A stretch of DNA of 16,587 nucleotides from Paraclostridium ghonii (GCF_023653455.1 NZ_JAKEDR010000066.1:1-16587); one strand, 5' to 3'; positions 6,216 to 12,188 are shown, numbered from the stretch's first letter. Made by a program: numbers and translations. The notes: generated from the letters alone by a model not told the origin.

Positions 6216-6244
6216 AGTATAGTACATTGTTAACAAGTTTGCAA
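6216..6244 (-). promoter_or_regulatory. Promoter of the RHH-Rep operon
   Basis: On the minus strand, TTGCAA (6244-6239), an exact 17-bp spacer and TATACT (6221-6216) match the sigma-A pattern well. The spacer contains CTTGTTAAC (6237-6229), a 9-mer also found at the parC region and at the 2335 palindrome, so a shared regulator may act here. Confidence 0.65.
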
Positions 6245-6337
6245 GTTATTTTATTGTAATTTTTCCCAAGTTTTCGAGTTTTATTTTGTCTATATAAAAC
6301 TATATTAATAGTATTATAAATAATAGTACTATACTAT

Positions 6338-6432
6338 GTTCATGCGAACATGGGGGTACTGTTCATGCGAACATGGGGGTCGTGTTCACGTGAACATAGG
6401 GTACTGTTCATGCGAACATGGGGGTCGTGTTC
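6338..6432 (+). repeat. Four palindromic iterons (origin candidate)
   Basis: Four units start at 6338, 6361, 6384 and 6406 with lengths 23, 23, 22 and 23 bp; a fifth is cut off after GTTC at 6429-6432. Each unit has GTTC-N4-GAAC (GTTCATGCGAAC three times, GTTCACGTGAAC once, a perfect palindrome) followed by a G-rich ATGGGGGT or ATAGGGT and ACT or CGT. The units are GC-rich in an AT-rich setting and spaced about two helical turns, so a protein would bind one face. They lie between the Rep candidate and the DnaA-box repeats. Confidence 0.85.
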
Positions 6433-6542
6433 CTATAGTAAAGAAATTTTACTTCATAGTAATTGCAATAGGTGCAGACTTATTTTAGAAAGTTGGATTC
6501 CATCTATCAAGGTAATTGTAATGTTTTCAGATTTGCACATTG

Positions 6543-6572
6543 ATTGTGGATATTGTGGATATTGTGGATAAT
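6543..6572 (+). other. Three tandem DnaA-box-like 9-mers
   Basis: ATTGTGGAT is repeated three times head to tail (6543, 6552, 6561). The last reads TGTGGATAA (6563-6571), the exact complement of the DnaA box TTATCCACA; the first two (6545 and 6554) have one mismatch. With the iterons 110 bp away this is a likely plasmid origin using host DnaA. The remainder of 6176-6656 is AT-rich and non-coding. Confidence 0.7.
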
Positions 6573-6603
6573 TAATATACCTCAAAAATGGGGTATCAAA
6601 ATT

Positions 6604-6640
6604 TGATTTGTTGCATATAATACACTAAGACAACAAATTA
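6604..6640 (+). promoter_or_regulatory. Early plus-strand control site
   Basis: TATAAT at 6616-6621 is a good -10, but no good -35 is seen 16-18 bp upstream. It lies between TTTGTTG and CAACAAA arms (about 6607-6637), a possible operator, and overlaps one TTGCATAT element (6611-6618). It precedes the 6657 gene, so an activator-dependent or repressed early promoter is plausible. Confidence 0.4.
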
Positions 6641-6656
6641 AAAGGGGGATTTCACA

Positions 6657-6884
6657 ATGAACAAAATTTATATATTAGAAGGGAAAAATGGGGAGGTATT
6701 AACAATTTTGAGTAATAAAGAAGAAAAAACATATAGTGAATTTAGAGAGGATTGTTTAGCGGCATCTTGTGAAAATGACAATGATTTTTATAGTGTTAAA
6801 GATATATTAGTAAATATGTATGGATATGAAGTAGTAGATGTTATTGGAGGATTTGAAACAAATAAAAAGAAAGGAGCATTTTAA
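6657..6884 (+). CDS. Hypothetical early protein
   Basis: This 75-residue acidic product begins MNKIYILEGKNGEVLTILSN, a likely beta-hairpin start, and ends in a basic tail (NKKKGAF). Start ATG 6657 has AAGGGGG about 9 nt upstream. No metal or membrane motif (two Cys, C33 and C38, are isolated). It is the first gene to the right of the candidate origin and is followed one nucleotide later by a Cys-rich mini-gene, so the two form an operon. The family is not recognised. Confidence 0.7.
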   Translation: MNKIYILEGKNGEVLTILSNKEEKTYSEFREDCLAASCENDNDFYSVKDILVNMYGYEVVDVIGGFETNKKKGAF

Positions 6885-6885
6885 T

Positions 6886-7023
6886 ATGTATAAAAATTTA
6901 GAAGAACATTTAAATGATAGTGATAGATTTGGAACTTGTGAAGAATGTGAAAATTTAACTTGTAACTCAAAATTAGAGGAGTTTGAAGGTATATGTGAAG
7001 AATGTTACTACAAAGATAAGTAG
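6886..7023 (+). CDS. Cys-rich mini-protein, possible zinc ribbon
   Basis: This 45-residue product has ATG 6886 with AAGGAG at 6871-6876; the in-frame ATG at 6838 lies inside the previous gene and is not needed. Two CxxC pairs (C18-EE-C21 and C37-EE-C40) plus C26 are spaced as in a small zinc ribbon. It is very acidic (many Glu), unlike a DNA-binding zinc protein, so protein contact is more likely. Its start lies one nucleotide after the previous stop. Confidence 0.7.
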   Translation: MYKNLEEHLNDSDRFGTCEECENLTCNSKLEEFEGICEECYYKDK

Positions 7024-7068
7024 GAGGGGTATAACCTTCCTATTTGAGTTATGGGGAGGTTTTGAAAG

Positions 7069-7257
7069 ATGGATGATAATTTATATGACGAGCTAAAGAA
7101 AAGTGGTTTAAAAATGAGTTATGTCGCAAATAAGTTAGGTATGAATAGAAGAACCTTGTATGGGAAATTAAAAGGCAATGGGAAGTACAAATTAAAAGAA
7201 AGTGAGAAAGAGATTATAAAAGATTTAATTAGAAGGGTTAATGATGAATTTAAATAA
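7069..7257 (+). CDS. Small helix-turn-helix protein
   Basis: This 62-residue product has a helix-turn-helix at about residues 13-36 (KMSYVANKLGMNRRTLYGKL), with the usual A-x3-G turn and basic recognition helix, as in Fis/HTH_8 or simplified Xre folds. A charged C-terminal helix (ESEKEIIKDLIRRVNDEF) may dimerise. Start ATG 7069 follows GGGGAGG at good spacing. It precedes the FtsK-like gene; a long N-terminal version of that gene would overlap it. Probable regulator of this operon, target unknown. Confidence 0.75.
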   Translation: MDDNLYDELKKSGLKMSYVANKLGMNRRTLYGKLKGNGKYKLKESEKEIIKDLIRRVNDEFK

Positions 7258-7357
7258 AATAGCATGGAATAATTGGAGCAAGGAGACAGAACAAAAAAGG
7301 GATATAAGTCCTAAAAGGTATTGTGAGGGAAATAAGACAATTAAGGGGGCAACTAGT

Positions 7358-8482
7358 ATGAGTGACAAAAATGCTTTAGAGCCGTTGGCTGATGGATTAG
7401 TTGAAGGAATAAATCTGCTTGGGACTGTAGCGATTCAAGCCTCGGTAAATGTAATTGCGTTAAGTTCCAAAGGAATTTCCGAGTTGATAAAGCTTGTGGT
7501 AGATGTGACCAATATAGGCTATCAATGTGCAACAGGGACTTACGATTACGAGGTAGCAACTACTGACGAAGCTGAAAAGACAAAATTAAAAAGTATAACT
7601 GATATAGAGTATAAAAAAATAGATTATGAGTATAAACCTATACAAACTAAATATTTAGAGTTATCAAGCTTCGATTGTGGTTTAAAAGAGTTTGTTAAAT
7701 TCAAAAGGAATAACGAGGTAGAAGATAATTCCCTTAAGTGTTTTATAGGAGAAAATGAAAATGGTAAAACGCAGGAATTGGATTTGTTTAAAGATGGAAG
7801 TTTGTTAATAGGTGGAGCAAGTAGATTTGGGAAAACAAGTTTAATTTATTCGATACTCTTAAGCTTCATGGATAGATACGACCCTAATTATCTAAGAATG
7901 GTTCTAGTAGATTTTAAAGAAGTTGATTTAGTTCGACTGGATAAATATAAACACATAATATCAAACTGTATTACAGACGTTAATAAGCTAAATAACTTAC
8001 TAACTTGGTGTGAAAATGAATGTAAAAACAGGGCTGAAAAGTTTAGGGAGAATGATGTATCTAACATACAAGATTTTAATAAAATAAGTGAAATAAAGAT
8101 GCAGCCAATAATTGTTGTTATTGATGAAATCGCACAAGTTTTGATAGGAGATAAAAAACAAACAGATAAAATTAAAGATAGAATATTTAAATTAGTATCT
8201 AAATCCATGTGTTTTGGAGTTTATTGGATAGTTTGCACGCAAGAGCTTTCAAGGGAGACACTTGGAAGAATGAAGATTAACTTTACTCAAAGTATTGGCC
8301 TTAAATGTGCTGATAAAATAGCTTCTGATATGATTATAAAGGATGGAAACTTAGAAGATATAAAAATAAAAGGTAGAGCAAAGATAGAAAATAGCGAAGG
8401 TATAACAGAGTTTCAAAGTTATTGGACTACTAAAGAAGATTTTGAAAGGATATTAAAGAATAAAAGGAAAGGGAGTGACTAA
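7358..8482 (+). CDS. FtsK/SpoIIIE-like DNA-translocase ATPase
   Basis: This is a 374-residue product. I chose ATG 7358 because AAGGGGG (7343-7349) is 8 nt upstream; the frame is open back to ATG 7241 (413 residues) but that start overlaps the previous gene. Residues about 15-50 are mildly hydrophobic (amphipathic, perhaps membrane-associating). The motor domain follows: Walker A GGASRFGKT (152-160, K159), Walker B IIVVIDE (251-257, D256-E257) and a sensor-like VCTQE (292-296). This is the FtsK/SpoIIIE/TcpA class that moves double-stranded DNA. It lacks the four N-terminal membrane helices and the gamma domain of chromosomal FtsK. The next gene, a GIY-YIG protein, starts directly at its stop. 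It may pump or transfer the element's DNA; no relaxase is seen here. Confidence 0.82.
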   Translation: MSDKNALEPLADGLVEGINLLGTVAIQASVNVIALSSKGISELIKLVVDVTNIGYQCATGTYDYEVATTDEAEKTKLKSITDIEYKKIDYEYKPIQTKYLELSSFDCGLKEFVKFKRNNEVEDNSLKCFIGENENGKTQELDLFKDGSLLIGGASRFGKTSLIYSILLSFMDRYDPNYLRMVLVDFKEVDLVRLDKYKHIISNCITDVNKLNNLLTWCENECKNRAEKFRENDVSNIQDFNKISEIKMQPIIVVIDEIAQVLIGDKKQTDKIKDRIFKLVSKSMCFGVYWIVCTQELSRETLGRMKINFTQSIGLKCADKIASDMIIKDGNLEDIKIKGRAKIENSEGITEFQSYWTTKEDFERILKNKRKGSD

Positions 8483-8893
8483 ATGGCTTATGTATATAGG
8501 TTTATAAATTCCAATAATAGTGTTATATATGTTGGTTATACAGGGCAAACATTGGATAAAAGAATGAGCCAGCACTTTAAAAAGGGGCATTTACCTAAAA
8601 AGTGTTACAATTCGATTGCTCGAATAGAATATATAAGATATTCAACTAAATCAGATGCAATGATCGCTGAAACATATATGATAAACAAGTATAAACCTAT
8701 ATATAATCGTTTAAATAAGCAAGGTGATGCAATTACATTAGACCTTGAATTTGAAGAGAATTGGAAGGTATACAGGACATATAAGGCGACTAAAGAATAT
8801 AAAGCAAGTGGTTGTAGTGGATGTATAGTTGTAGTTGGTGTAATAGCTCTACTATTATACGCTATAGGATTTTTTTTATTTAGTATTATATAA
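8483..8893 (+). CDS. GIY-YIG nuclease-like protein with C-terminal membrane segment
   Basis: This is a 136-residue product whose ATG directly follows the FtsK-like stop (TAA-ATG), so translation is coupled. Residues 1-78 form a GIY-YIG domain: Y3-V-Y5 at strand 1, Y16-V-G18 at strand 2, then R27, H31, E63 (IAETYMI) and N75 (PIYNRL), all in the expected order. A linker (79-110) leads to CSGC and a strong hydrophobic segment (about 115-136, IVVVGVIALLLYAIGFFLFS), a C-terminal membrane anchor. GIY-YIG enzymes nick or cut DNA; a membrane-tethered form beside a DNA-pumping ATPase is unusual. The catalytic Tyr, Arg and Glu are present, so activity is possible. A terminator at 8935-8966 ends this operon. 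Confidence 0.85.
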   Translation: MAYVYRFINSNNSVIYVGYTGQTLDKRMSQHFKKGHLPKKCYNSIARIEYIRYSTKSDAMIAETYMINKYKPIYNRLNKQGDAITLDLEFEENWKVYRTYKATKEYKASGCSGCIVVVGVIALLLYAIGFFLFSII

Positions 8894-8934
8894 TAAATGT
8901 AGATTAAATTTTATTGAGATTACACTTAATAAAG

Positions 8935-8966
8935 TGGTCGGCAGAGGTGTCGGCTATTTTTTTTAT
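8935..8966 (+). terminator. Intrinsic terminator
   Basis: TGGTCGGC (8935-8942) pairs with GTCGGCTA (8949-8956) through G-C and G-U pairs around a 6-nt loop, followed by a run of eight T and more T-rich sequence. It ends the FtsK/GIY-YIG operon. Confidence 0.65.
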
Positions 8967-8998
8967 TTTTAGATATGAATAATTGTTAATGAAAAAAG

Positions 8999-9027
8999 TT
9001 GCATATTTTAAGCGTTTTGCATATACT
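8999..9027 (+). promoter_or_regulatory. Promoter of the first Xre gene
   Basis: TTGCAT (8999-9004), a 17-bp spacer and TATACT (9022-9027). TTGCATAT occurs twice here, at 8999 (over the -35) and at 9017 (over the -10), so the element may be the operator of the Xre protein encoded just downstream. Confidence 0.65.
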
Positions 9028-9060
9028 ATTATATATAAAAATTAAACAAGGAGGTAAAAA

Positions 9061-9258
9061 ATGAACTTAGATAGATTAAAAGAGCTTAGAAAAGAACAAA
9101 AGCTAAGTCAAGAGCATATCGCAAGGGCTTTAGATATATCTCTTAGAAGTTATCACATGAAAGAAAATGGAGAAAACTCATTTACGTTTGATGAAATTAT
9201 AAAAATAGCTAATATATTAGACTTGGATGTAATTGATTTTGTTAGGGAGATTTTATAA
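9061..9258 (+). CDS. Xre-family transcriptional regulator
   Basis: This 65-residue single-domain Cro/CI-type HTH spans residues 4-60: LKELRKEQKLSQEHIARALD (helices 1-2), ISLRSYHMKENGENS (recognition helix), then FDEIIKIANILDLDVIDFV. AAGGAGG lies just before ATG 9061. It has its own promoter carrying two TTGCATAT copies, and the next promoter (9303-9332) carries another, so it probably represses itself and the downstream micro-gene operon. With no extra domain it acts as a simple dimeric repressor. Confidence 0.85.
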   Translation: MNLDRLKELRKEQKLSQEHIARALDISLRSYHMKENGENSFTFDEIIKIANILDLDVIDFVREIL

Positions 9259-9302
9259 TCTTCTTTTTAAATAAAAATGTGCAATTTTTTTCAATAAATA
9301 AC

Positions 9303-9332
9303 TTGCATATTTAATATAAAATAGGTTATAAT
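9303..9332 (+). promoter_or_regulatory. Promoter of the micro-gene / recombination operon
   Basis: TTGCAT (9303-9308), an 18-bp spacer and TATAAT (9327-9332). It carries the TTGCATAT element over the -35, as does the Xre promoter. It drives genes from 9372 onward. Confidence 0.7.
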
Positions 9333-9371
9333 AGAGATATAAAGTTAAACAAAAAGAAAGGGGTTTTGGGA

Positions 9372-9503
9372 ATGAGTAGACAATGGGTAGAGGAAGCAAT
9401 TAAAGATAGATTAGAGGAAGCAAAACAAGAAGGCAATATAGAAGAAGTAAAGGAACTTGAAAGCCTCTTAAAAAAGAGAATAGAAAGGGGTTTAGGGAAA
9501 TGA
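9372..9503 (+). CDS. Micro-gene: 43-residue helical protein
   Basis: The product begins MSRQWVEEAIKDRLEEAKQE and is almost wholly charged and helical (coiled-coil-like). AGAAAGGGG lies about 8 nt before ATG 9372. Its TGA overlaps the next ATG (ATGA at 9500-9503), a strong sign of a real coupled gene. Function unknown. Confidence 0.65.
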   Translation: MSRQWVEEAIKDRLEEAKQEGNIEEVKELESLLKKRIERGLGK

Positions 9504-9640
9504 GGATAAAAGATACTTTAAATATTGACCCATATAGCTTTGAAGAAGAAGAGGAAGAGATTGACGAAGATTTAGAAATGTGGGAATTAGAGGAGCTAAA
9601 TAAAAACTATAAATTTGGTACTAATAGCTGGGATTTATAA
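9500..9640 (+). CDS. Micro-gene: very acidic 46-residue protein
   Basis: The product has an uninterrupted run of six Glu (EEEEEEIDEDLEMWELEEL, about residues 15-33), so it is highly acidic. It is coupled to the previous gene by ATGA. Acidic phage micro-proteins can mimic DNA or inhibit host enzymes, but nothing here proves that. Family not recognised. Confidence 0.6.
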   Translation: MRIKDTLNIDPYSFEEEEEEIDEDLEMWELEELNKNYKFGTNSWDL

Positions 9641-9656
9641 GAAGGGGTGTGATAAA

Positions 9657-9833
9657 ATGAAAACAGAGAAATACGTTGATTGGAAGAGAGCAAATAAGCT
9701 AGAAGGGGAAATAAAAGATTTAGAAAATGAGTTGACAATGGCAACTTTAAATAATAGAAAGCAAGACGCTGAATGGATAAAAGACGATTTAAGAGAATTG
9801 AAACAAGAATTAGAAAATTTATATTGGTGCTAG
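9657..9833 (+). CDS. Small coiled-coil protein
   Basis: This 58-residue product has start ATG 9657, with AAGGGG about 9 nt upstream; the longer frame from 9615 overlaps the previous gene. The sequence (KLEGEIKDLENELTMATL, then WIKDDLRELKQELENLYW) makes two amphipathic helices joined at NNRKQD, probably a helical hairpin. Its TAG lies inside a 10-bp hairpin (9826-9854). Function unknown. Confidence 0.65.
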   Translation: MKTEKYVDWKRANKLEGEIKDLENELTMATLNNRKQDAEWIKDDLRELKQELENLYWC

Positions 9834-9854
9834 AGTTTGAAAGGCTCTAGTACC
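9826..9854 (+). promoter_or_regulatory. Strong hairpin across a stop codon
   Basis: GGTGCTAGAG (9826-9835) pairs with CTCTAGTACC (9845-9854), ten pairs with one G-U and a 9-nt loop. There is no T-run, so it is not a usual terminator. It covers the stop of one gene and ends just before the AAGGAGG site of the next, a possible translational control or RNA-processing element. Confidence 0.5.
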
Positions 9855-9869
9855 CGATAAGGAGGTCAA

Positions 9870-10103
9870 ATGAAAAATAAATTGGATTGGATAGTAAAAA
9901 GAAGACATGAAATACAAGTTAAATACTTAGAACTAGCACAAATTACTTGGAATAGCGATTTAGAGGCTAGCAAAAAAGATTCTAAAGTTAGATTAGAATA
10001 CAAAAAGTACAGGAATGAAGATAGACACCTTGAACGTATGCAACAAATGATTGAAAGCTTAATAGAAGATGCAGAGTGGTATGAACAAACTTTTATAAAG
10101 TAG
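9870..10103 (+). CDS. Small charged helical protein
   Basis: This 77-residue product has ATG 9870 just after AAGGAGG. It starts MKNKLDWIVKRRHEIQVKYL; the whole chain is helical with alternating charge, and a middle part (SDLEASKKDSKVRLEYKKYR) is strongly basic. No HTH or metal motif. It could bind nucleic acid through its basic face. It lies in the micro-gene operon before the ERF recombinase. Confidence 0.65.
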   Translation: MKNKLDWIVKRRHEIQVKYLELAQITWNSDLEASKKDSKVRLEYKKYRNEDRHLERMQQMIESLIEDAEWYEQTFIK

Positions 10104-10116
10104 GGGGATAAAGCAA

Positions 10117-10212
10117 ATGAGAATGAGGGTTTGGAATATGCTAAGTGTAAAGCAGAAGAAGCAGTTATTGGCTAGATTAAGACTAAATTTAATAATAAAG
10201 GAAGGTAAATAA
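10117..10212 (+). CDS. Possible 31-residue basic peptide
   Basis: ATG 10117 is preceded by AGGGGG at normal spacing. The frame runs 31 codons (MRMRVWNMLSVKQKKQLLAR and a short rest) and stops 1 nt before the ERF start. It is basic and amphipathic. The short length keeps confidence low, but it fits the tight operon spacing and the ERF ribosome site lies in its end. Confidence 0.4.
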   Translation: MRMRVWNMLSVKQKKQLLARLRLNLIIKEGK

Positions 10213-10213
10213 A

Positions 10214-10783
10214 ATGGAAAGTAATATTTATAGTAAATTAATGGAAGTAAGGGTTAAGTTCCATAAATTAGAACTTAAAAAAAGTGGTCATAACAAATTT
10301 GCAAACTTTAAATACTTTGAGTTAGGGGACTTTTTAGTTCCTGCAACTCAATTACTACAGGAAGCGAATTTATGCACTATAGTAACATTTGACAACGATC
10401 TAGCTAAGATGGTTTTAATAAATGGAGATAATCCAACGGAGCAAATAACATTCACAAGTCCAATGCGGGACTTAAATTTAAAAGGTGCAAATGATATGCA
10501 AAGTTTAGGAGGTGTTGAAACATATCAGACTAGATACTTATATGTTCAGCTTCTTAATATAGTAGAAAGTGACAGTTTTGACGCCGTAAGTGGAACTGAT
10601 GCCAATAAGCAGGTTAAGAATGAGTTACTTGAAAAAGTGTATGATATAGCTAAGTCAAAAGGATTCGATAAAGAAGCAGTAGATAAGCATATACAAGGTA
10701 AGGGATTTAATAAATCAAACTTTAATAATGAAGCTTTTAAGGTAATGTATGAAGGATACAGTAAAATGCAAGTTCAACAATAA
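10214..10783 (+). CDS. ERF-family single-strand annealing protein
   Basis: This is a 189-residue product. The N-terminal two thirds (about 1-125) follow the ERF superfamily pattern: KFANFKYFELGDFLVPATQL (about 28-47), then a beta-rich core and QSLGGVETYQTRYLYVQLLN (about 96-115). In phage P22 and many Firmicute phages, ERF proteins anneal complementary strands and start homologous recombination, with roles in genome circularisation and repair. The C-terminal third is a charged helical tail. Start ATG 10214 follows AAGGAAGG. It lies upstream of an ERCC4-type nuclease and primase-helicase, forming a replication/recombination block. Confidence 0.82.
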   Translation: MESNIYSKLMEVRVKFHKLELKKSGHNKFANFKYFELGDFLVPATQLLQEANLCTIVTFDNDLAKMVLINGDNPTEQITFTSPMRDLNLKGANDMQSLGGVETYQTRYLYVQLLNIVESDSFDAVSGTDANKQVKNELLEKVYDIAKSKGFDKEAVDKHIQGKGFNKSNFNNEAFKVMYEGYSKMQVQQ

Positions 10784-10789
10784 AAAATA

Positions 10790-10824
10790 AAGTGCTAGTA
10801 GACATAATTGTATTACTGGCACTT
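10790..10824 (+). promoter_or_regulatory. Inter-gene hairpin, terminator-like
   Basis: AAGTGCTAGTA (10790-10800) and TACTGGCACTT (10814-10824) pair over 11 bases with one G-U; the loop is 13 nt. Only a delayed TTTT follows, so it may act as an attenuator or RNA-stability element between ERF and YopX genes. Confidence 0.5.
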
Positions 10825-10851
10825 ATAAAGTAATTTTAGGAGGGTTTGAGT

Positions 10852-11244
10852 ATGAGAGAATTAAAATTTAGAGTGTGGGATTTAGACAATAGAATGATGA
10901 TTAAAAATAGTGAATGTTTAAATAACACATTAGCGATATGTTTTGACCATGAAGGAGTAACTGCATACGAACAAGGTATGTGTGGAATCAGAGAAATATT
11001 TAATTTTAAACTAATGAAATATACGGGATTAAAAGATAAAAACGGAAAAGAAATATATGAGGGTGATATAGTTGAAAGAGAATATGATTATGTGACTGAA
11101 ACAATAAAATTTACAGGAATTGTAAAGTTTTACGATGGAGCTTATTGTATTGACAATGATAAAAATGCACATATGCTTTTTAGTGAACTTGAGATTAATA
11201 AAATAATTGGGAATATATACGAGGATGAAAATTTGTTAAAATAG
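10852..11244 (+). CDS. YopX-domain protein
   Basis: This 130-residue product has AGGAGGG (10838-10844) 7 nt before ATG 10852; an in-frame TTG at 10846 is too close to it. It starts MRELKFRVWDLDNRMM and has the central LMKYTGLKDKNGKEIYEGDI block (about 57-76) and the GNIYEDENLL end typical of the YopX family (named from Bacillus phage SPBc2). YopX proteins occur in many phages and their role is unresolved; the fold is small and beta-rich. The gene sits between ERF and ERCC4 nuclease genes, consistent with an early phage function. Confidence 0.9.
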   Translation: MRELKFRVWDLDNRMMIKNSECLNNTLAICFDHEGVTAYEQGMCGIREIFNFKLMKYTGLKDKNGKEIYEGDIVEREYDYVTETIKFTGIVKFYDGAYCIDNDKNAHMLFSELEINKIIGNIYEDENLLK

Positions 11245-11276
11245 CATGAAAATAACGCCATAAAATAGGTAGTTTT

Positions 11277-11357
11277 ATGTCGTTGTTTAATAAATGGCTT
11301 ATTATCAATGGTTTGGCTGATTATGAAAAAAATCATGTCAGTTATTTTGGTCAGTAA
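11277..11357 (+). CDS. Possible 26-residue peptide
   Basis: ATG 11277 opens a 26-codon frame (MSLFNKWLIINGLADYEKNH then six residues). Its start lies in the right arm of a hairpin (11255-11283) and its ribosome site is weak. It ends within the hairpin of a possible terminator. It is the only open frame in the 144-nt gap between the YopX and ERCC4 genes. Confidence 0.25.
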   Translation: MSLFNKWLIINGLADYEKNHVSYFGQ

Positions 11358-11369
11358 AGACCATTTTTA
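11348..11369 (+). terminator. Weak intrinsic terminator
   Basis: TGGTC (11348-11352), a 6-nt loop and GACCA (11359-11363) are followed by TTTTT (11364-11368). The stem is short, so termination is probably partial. Confidence 0.4.
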
Positions 11370-11388
11370 GGGGGATTTTGAGTAGAAA

Positions 11389-11937
11389 ATGAGTATAAAT
11401 ATAAATAATTGTCAAATAAAAATGATAGTCGATAGCAGGGAAAAAAGTTGGCTTCATATAGCCGATACTTGGCAAAAAAATAAAATTGACTATTACATAA
11501 AAGATAAAGGACTTAAAACAGGAGATTATTCAATTGCGGTAAAAACTCAAAGTGGAAAAGTTATAAGTTTTGAAGATAAAGTTGTTGTTGAAAGAAAAGC
11601 TAATTTAACAGAGTTATGTGGCAACTTAACAGATAACAGAGATAGTGAAGGGAAGAATAGATTTATAAGGGAACTTGAAAGAGCAAAAAAAAATGGGATT
11701 AAGTTAATACTATTAATAGAAGATTCACAAGGCTACGACAAGGCATTAAGAGGATTTTTCAGAGAAGATAAACCAAGTAAGATGAATAGCAATGGATTCG
11801 TAGGAATGTTAATGGCATATAAGGCTCGATACGATTTTGAAGTGGTTTGGATAGACAAAGATTTATCAGCTTCATATATTTACAAAATGTTGTTTTATGA
11901 GGCAAGAGAGTATTTGAAAAACATTAATGAAATATAA
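11389..11937 (+). CDS. ERCC4-type (XPF-like) nuclease
   Basis: This 182-residue product has the ERCC4 nuclease core: IVDSRE (13-18, D15), GDYSI (45-49, D46) and VVVERKA (65-71, E68-R69-K70), matching the GD-xn-ERK motif, then a helix with D85 and basic residues. Such enzymes cut branched DNA or flaps; the single-domain phage forms probably act in recombination or replication-fork processing. There is no helix-hairpin-helix domain, so partner or DNA targeting must come from elsewhere, perhaps the ERF protein encoded nearby. Start ATG 11389 follows TAGGGGGA at somewhat long spacing (about 12 nt). All catalytic residues visible, so likely active. Confidence 0.85.
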   Translation: MSININNCQIKMIVDSREKSWLHIADTWQKNKIDYYIKDKGLKTGDYSIAVKTQSGKVISFEDKVVVERKANLTELCGNLTDNRDSEGKNRFIRELERAKKNGIKLILLIEDSQGYDKALRGFFREDKPSKMNSNGFVGMLMAYKARYDFEVVWIDKDLSASYIYKMLFYEAREYLKNINEI

Positions 11938-11963
11938 TTTTTATTTAGAAATGGAGAAAAAGT

Positions 11964-12155
11964 ATGAGAGAAGAAGAAAAAATAGAATTAGCTAGAAAAG
12001 TAGCGCCATCTACAAAATTATCACCAAGCCAATTTCTTGAAATTATAAATGAAATTATTGATATCCAAAAATATGGTACTTGCATTAAGTTTGAAATAGA
12101 CGAAGATTATATACATAGAGTTATTTGGGCTAAAACTGTGACAGGAAGATTATAA
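11964..12155 (+). CDS. Small hypothetical protein
   Basis: This 63-residue product starts MREEEKIELARKVAPSTKLS and looks helical, followed by a likely beta segment (TCIKFEIDEDYIHRVIWAK). The upstream site is only GGAG. It is the last gene before a clear terminator (12189-12213), so it closes the operon that begins at the 9303 promoter. Function unknown. Confidence 0.6.
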   Translation: MREEEKIELARKVAPSTKLSPSQFLEIINEIIDIQKYGTCIKFEIDEDYIHRVIWAKTVTGRL

Positions 12156-12188
12156 ATATAAATAAAATAATTCATTTATTATATGTGT

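Noticed and set aside
6338..6432. CRISPR array
   Set aside because: Units are contiguous 22-23 bp repeats with no spacers and no cas genes.
6350..6571. Plus-strand open frame of 73 codons with repeated MRTWGSCS
   Set aside because: It is the translation of the iterons and the tandem DnaA-like repeats; no ribosome site and biased composition.
7021..7042. Hairpin TAGGAGGG / CCTTCCTA as a terminator
   Set aside because: No T-run follows, the distance to the next gene is short and the G-rich arm looks like a ribosome site; no more than a possible local structure.
7888..8208. Minus-strand open frame inside the FtsK-like gene
   Set aside because: It is antisense to the ATPase motor domain, with no ribosome site.
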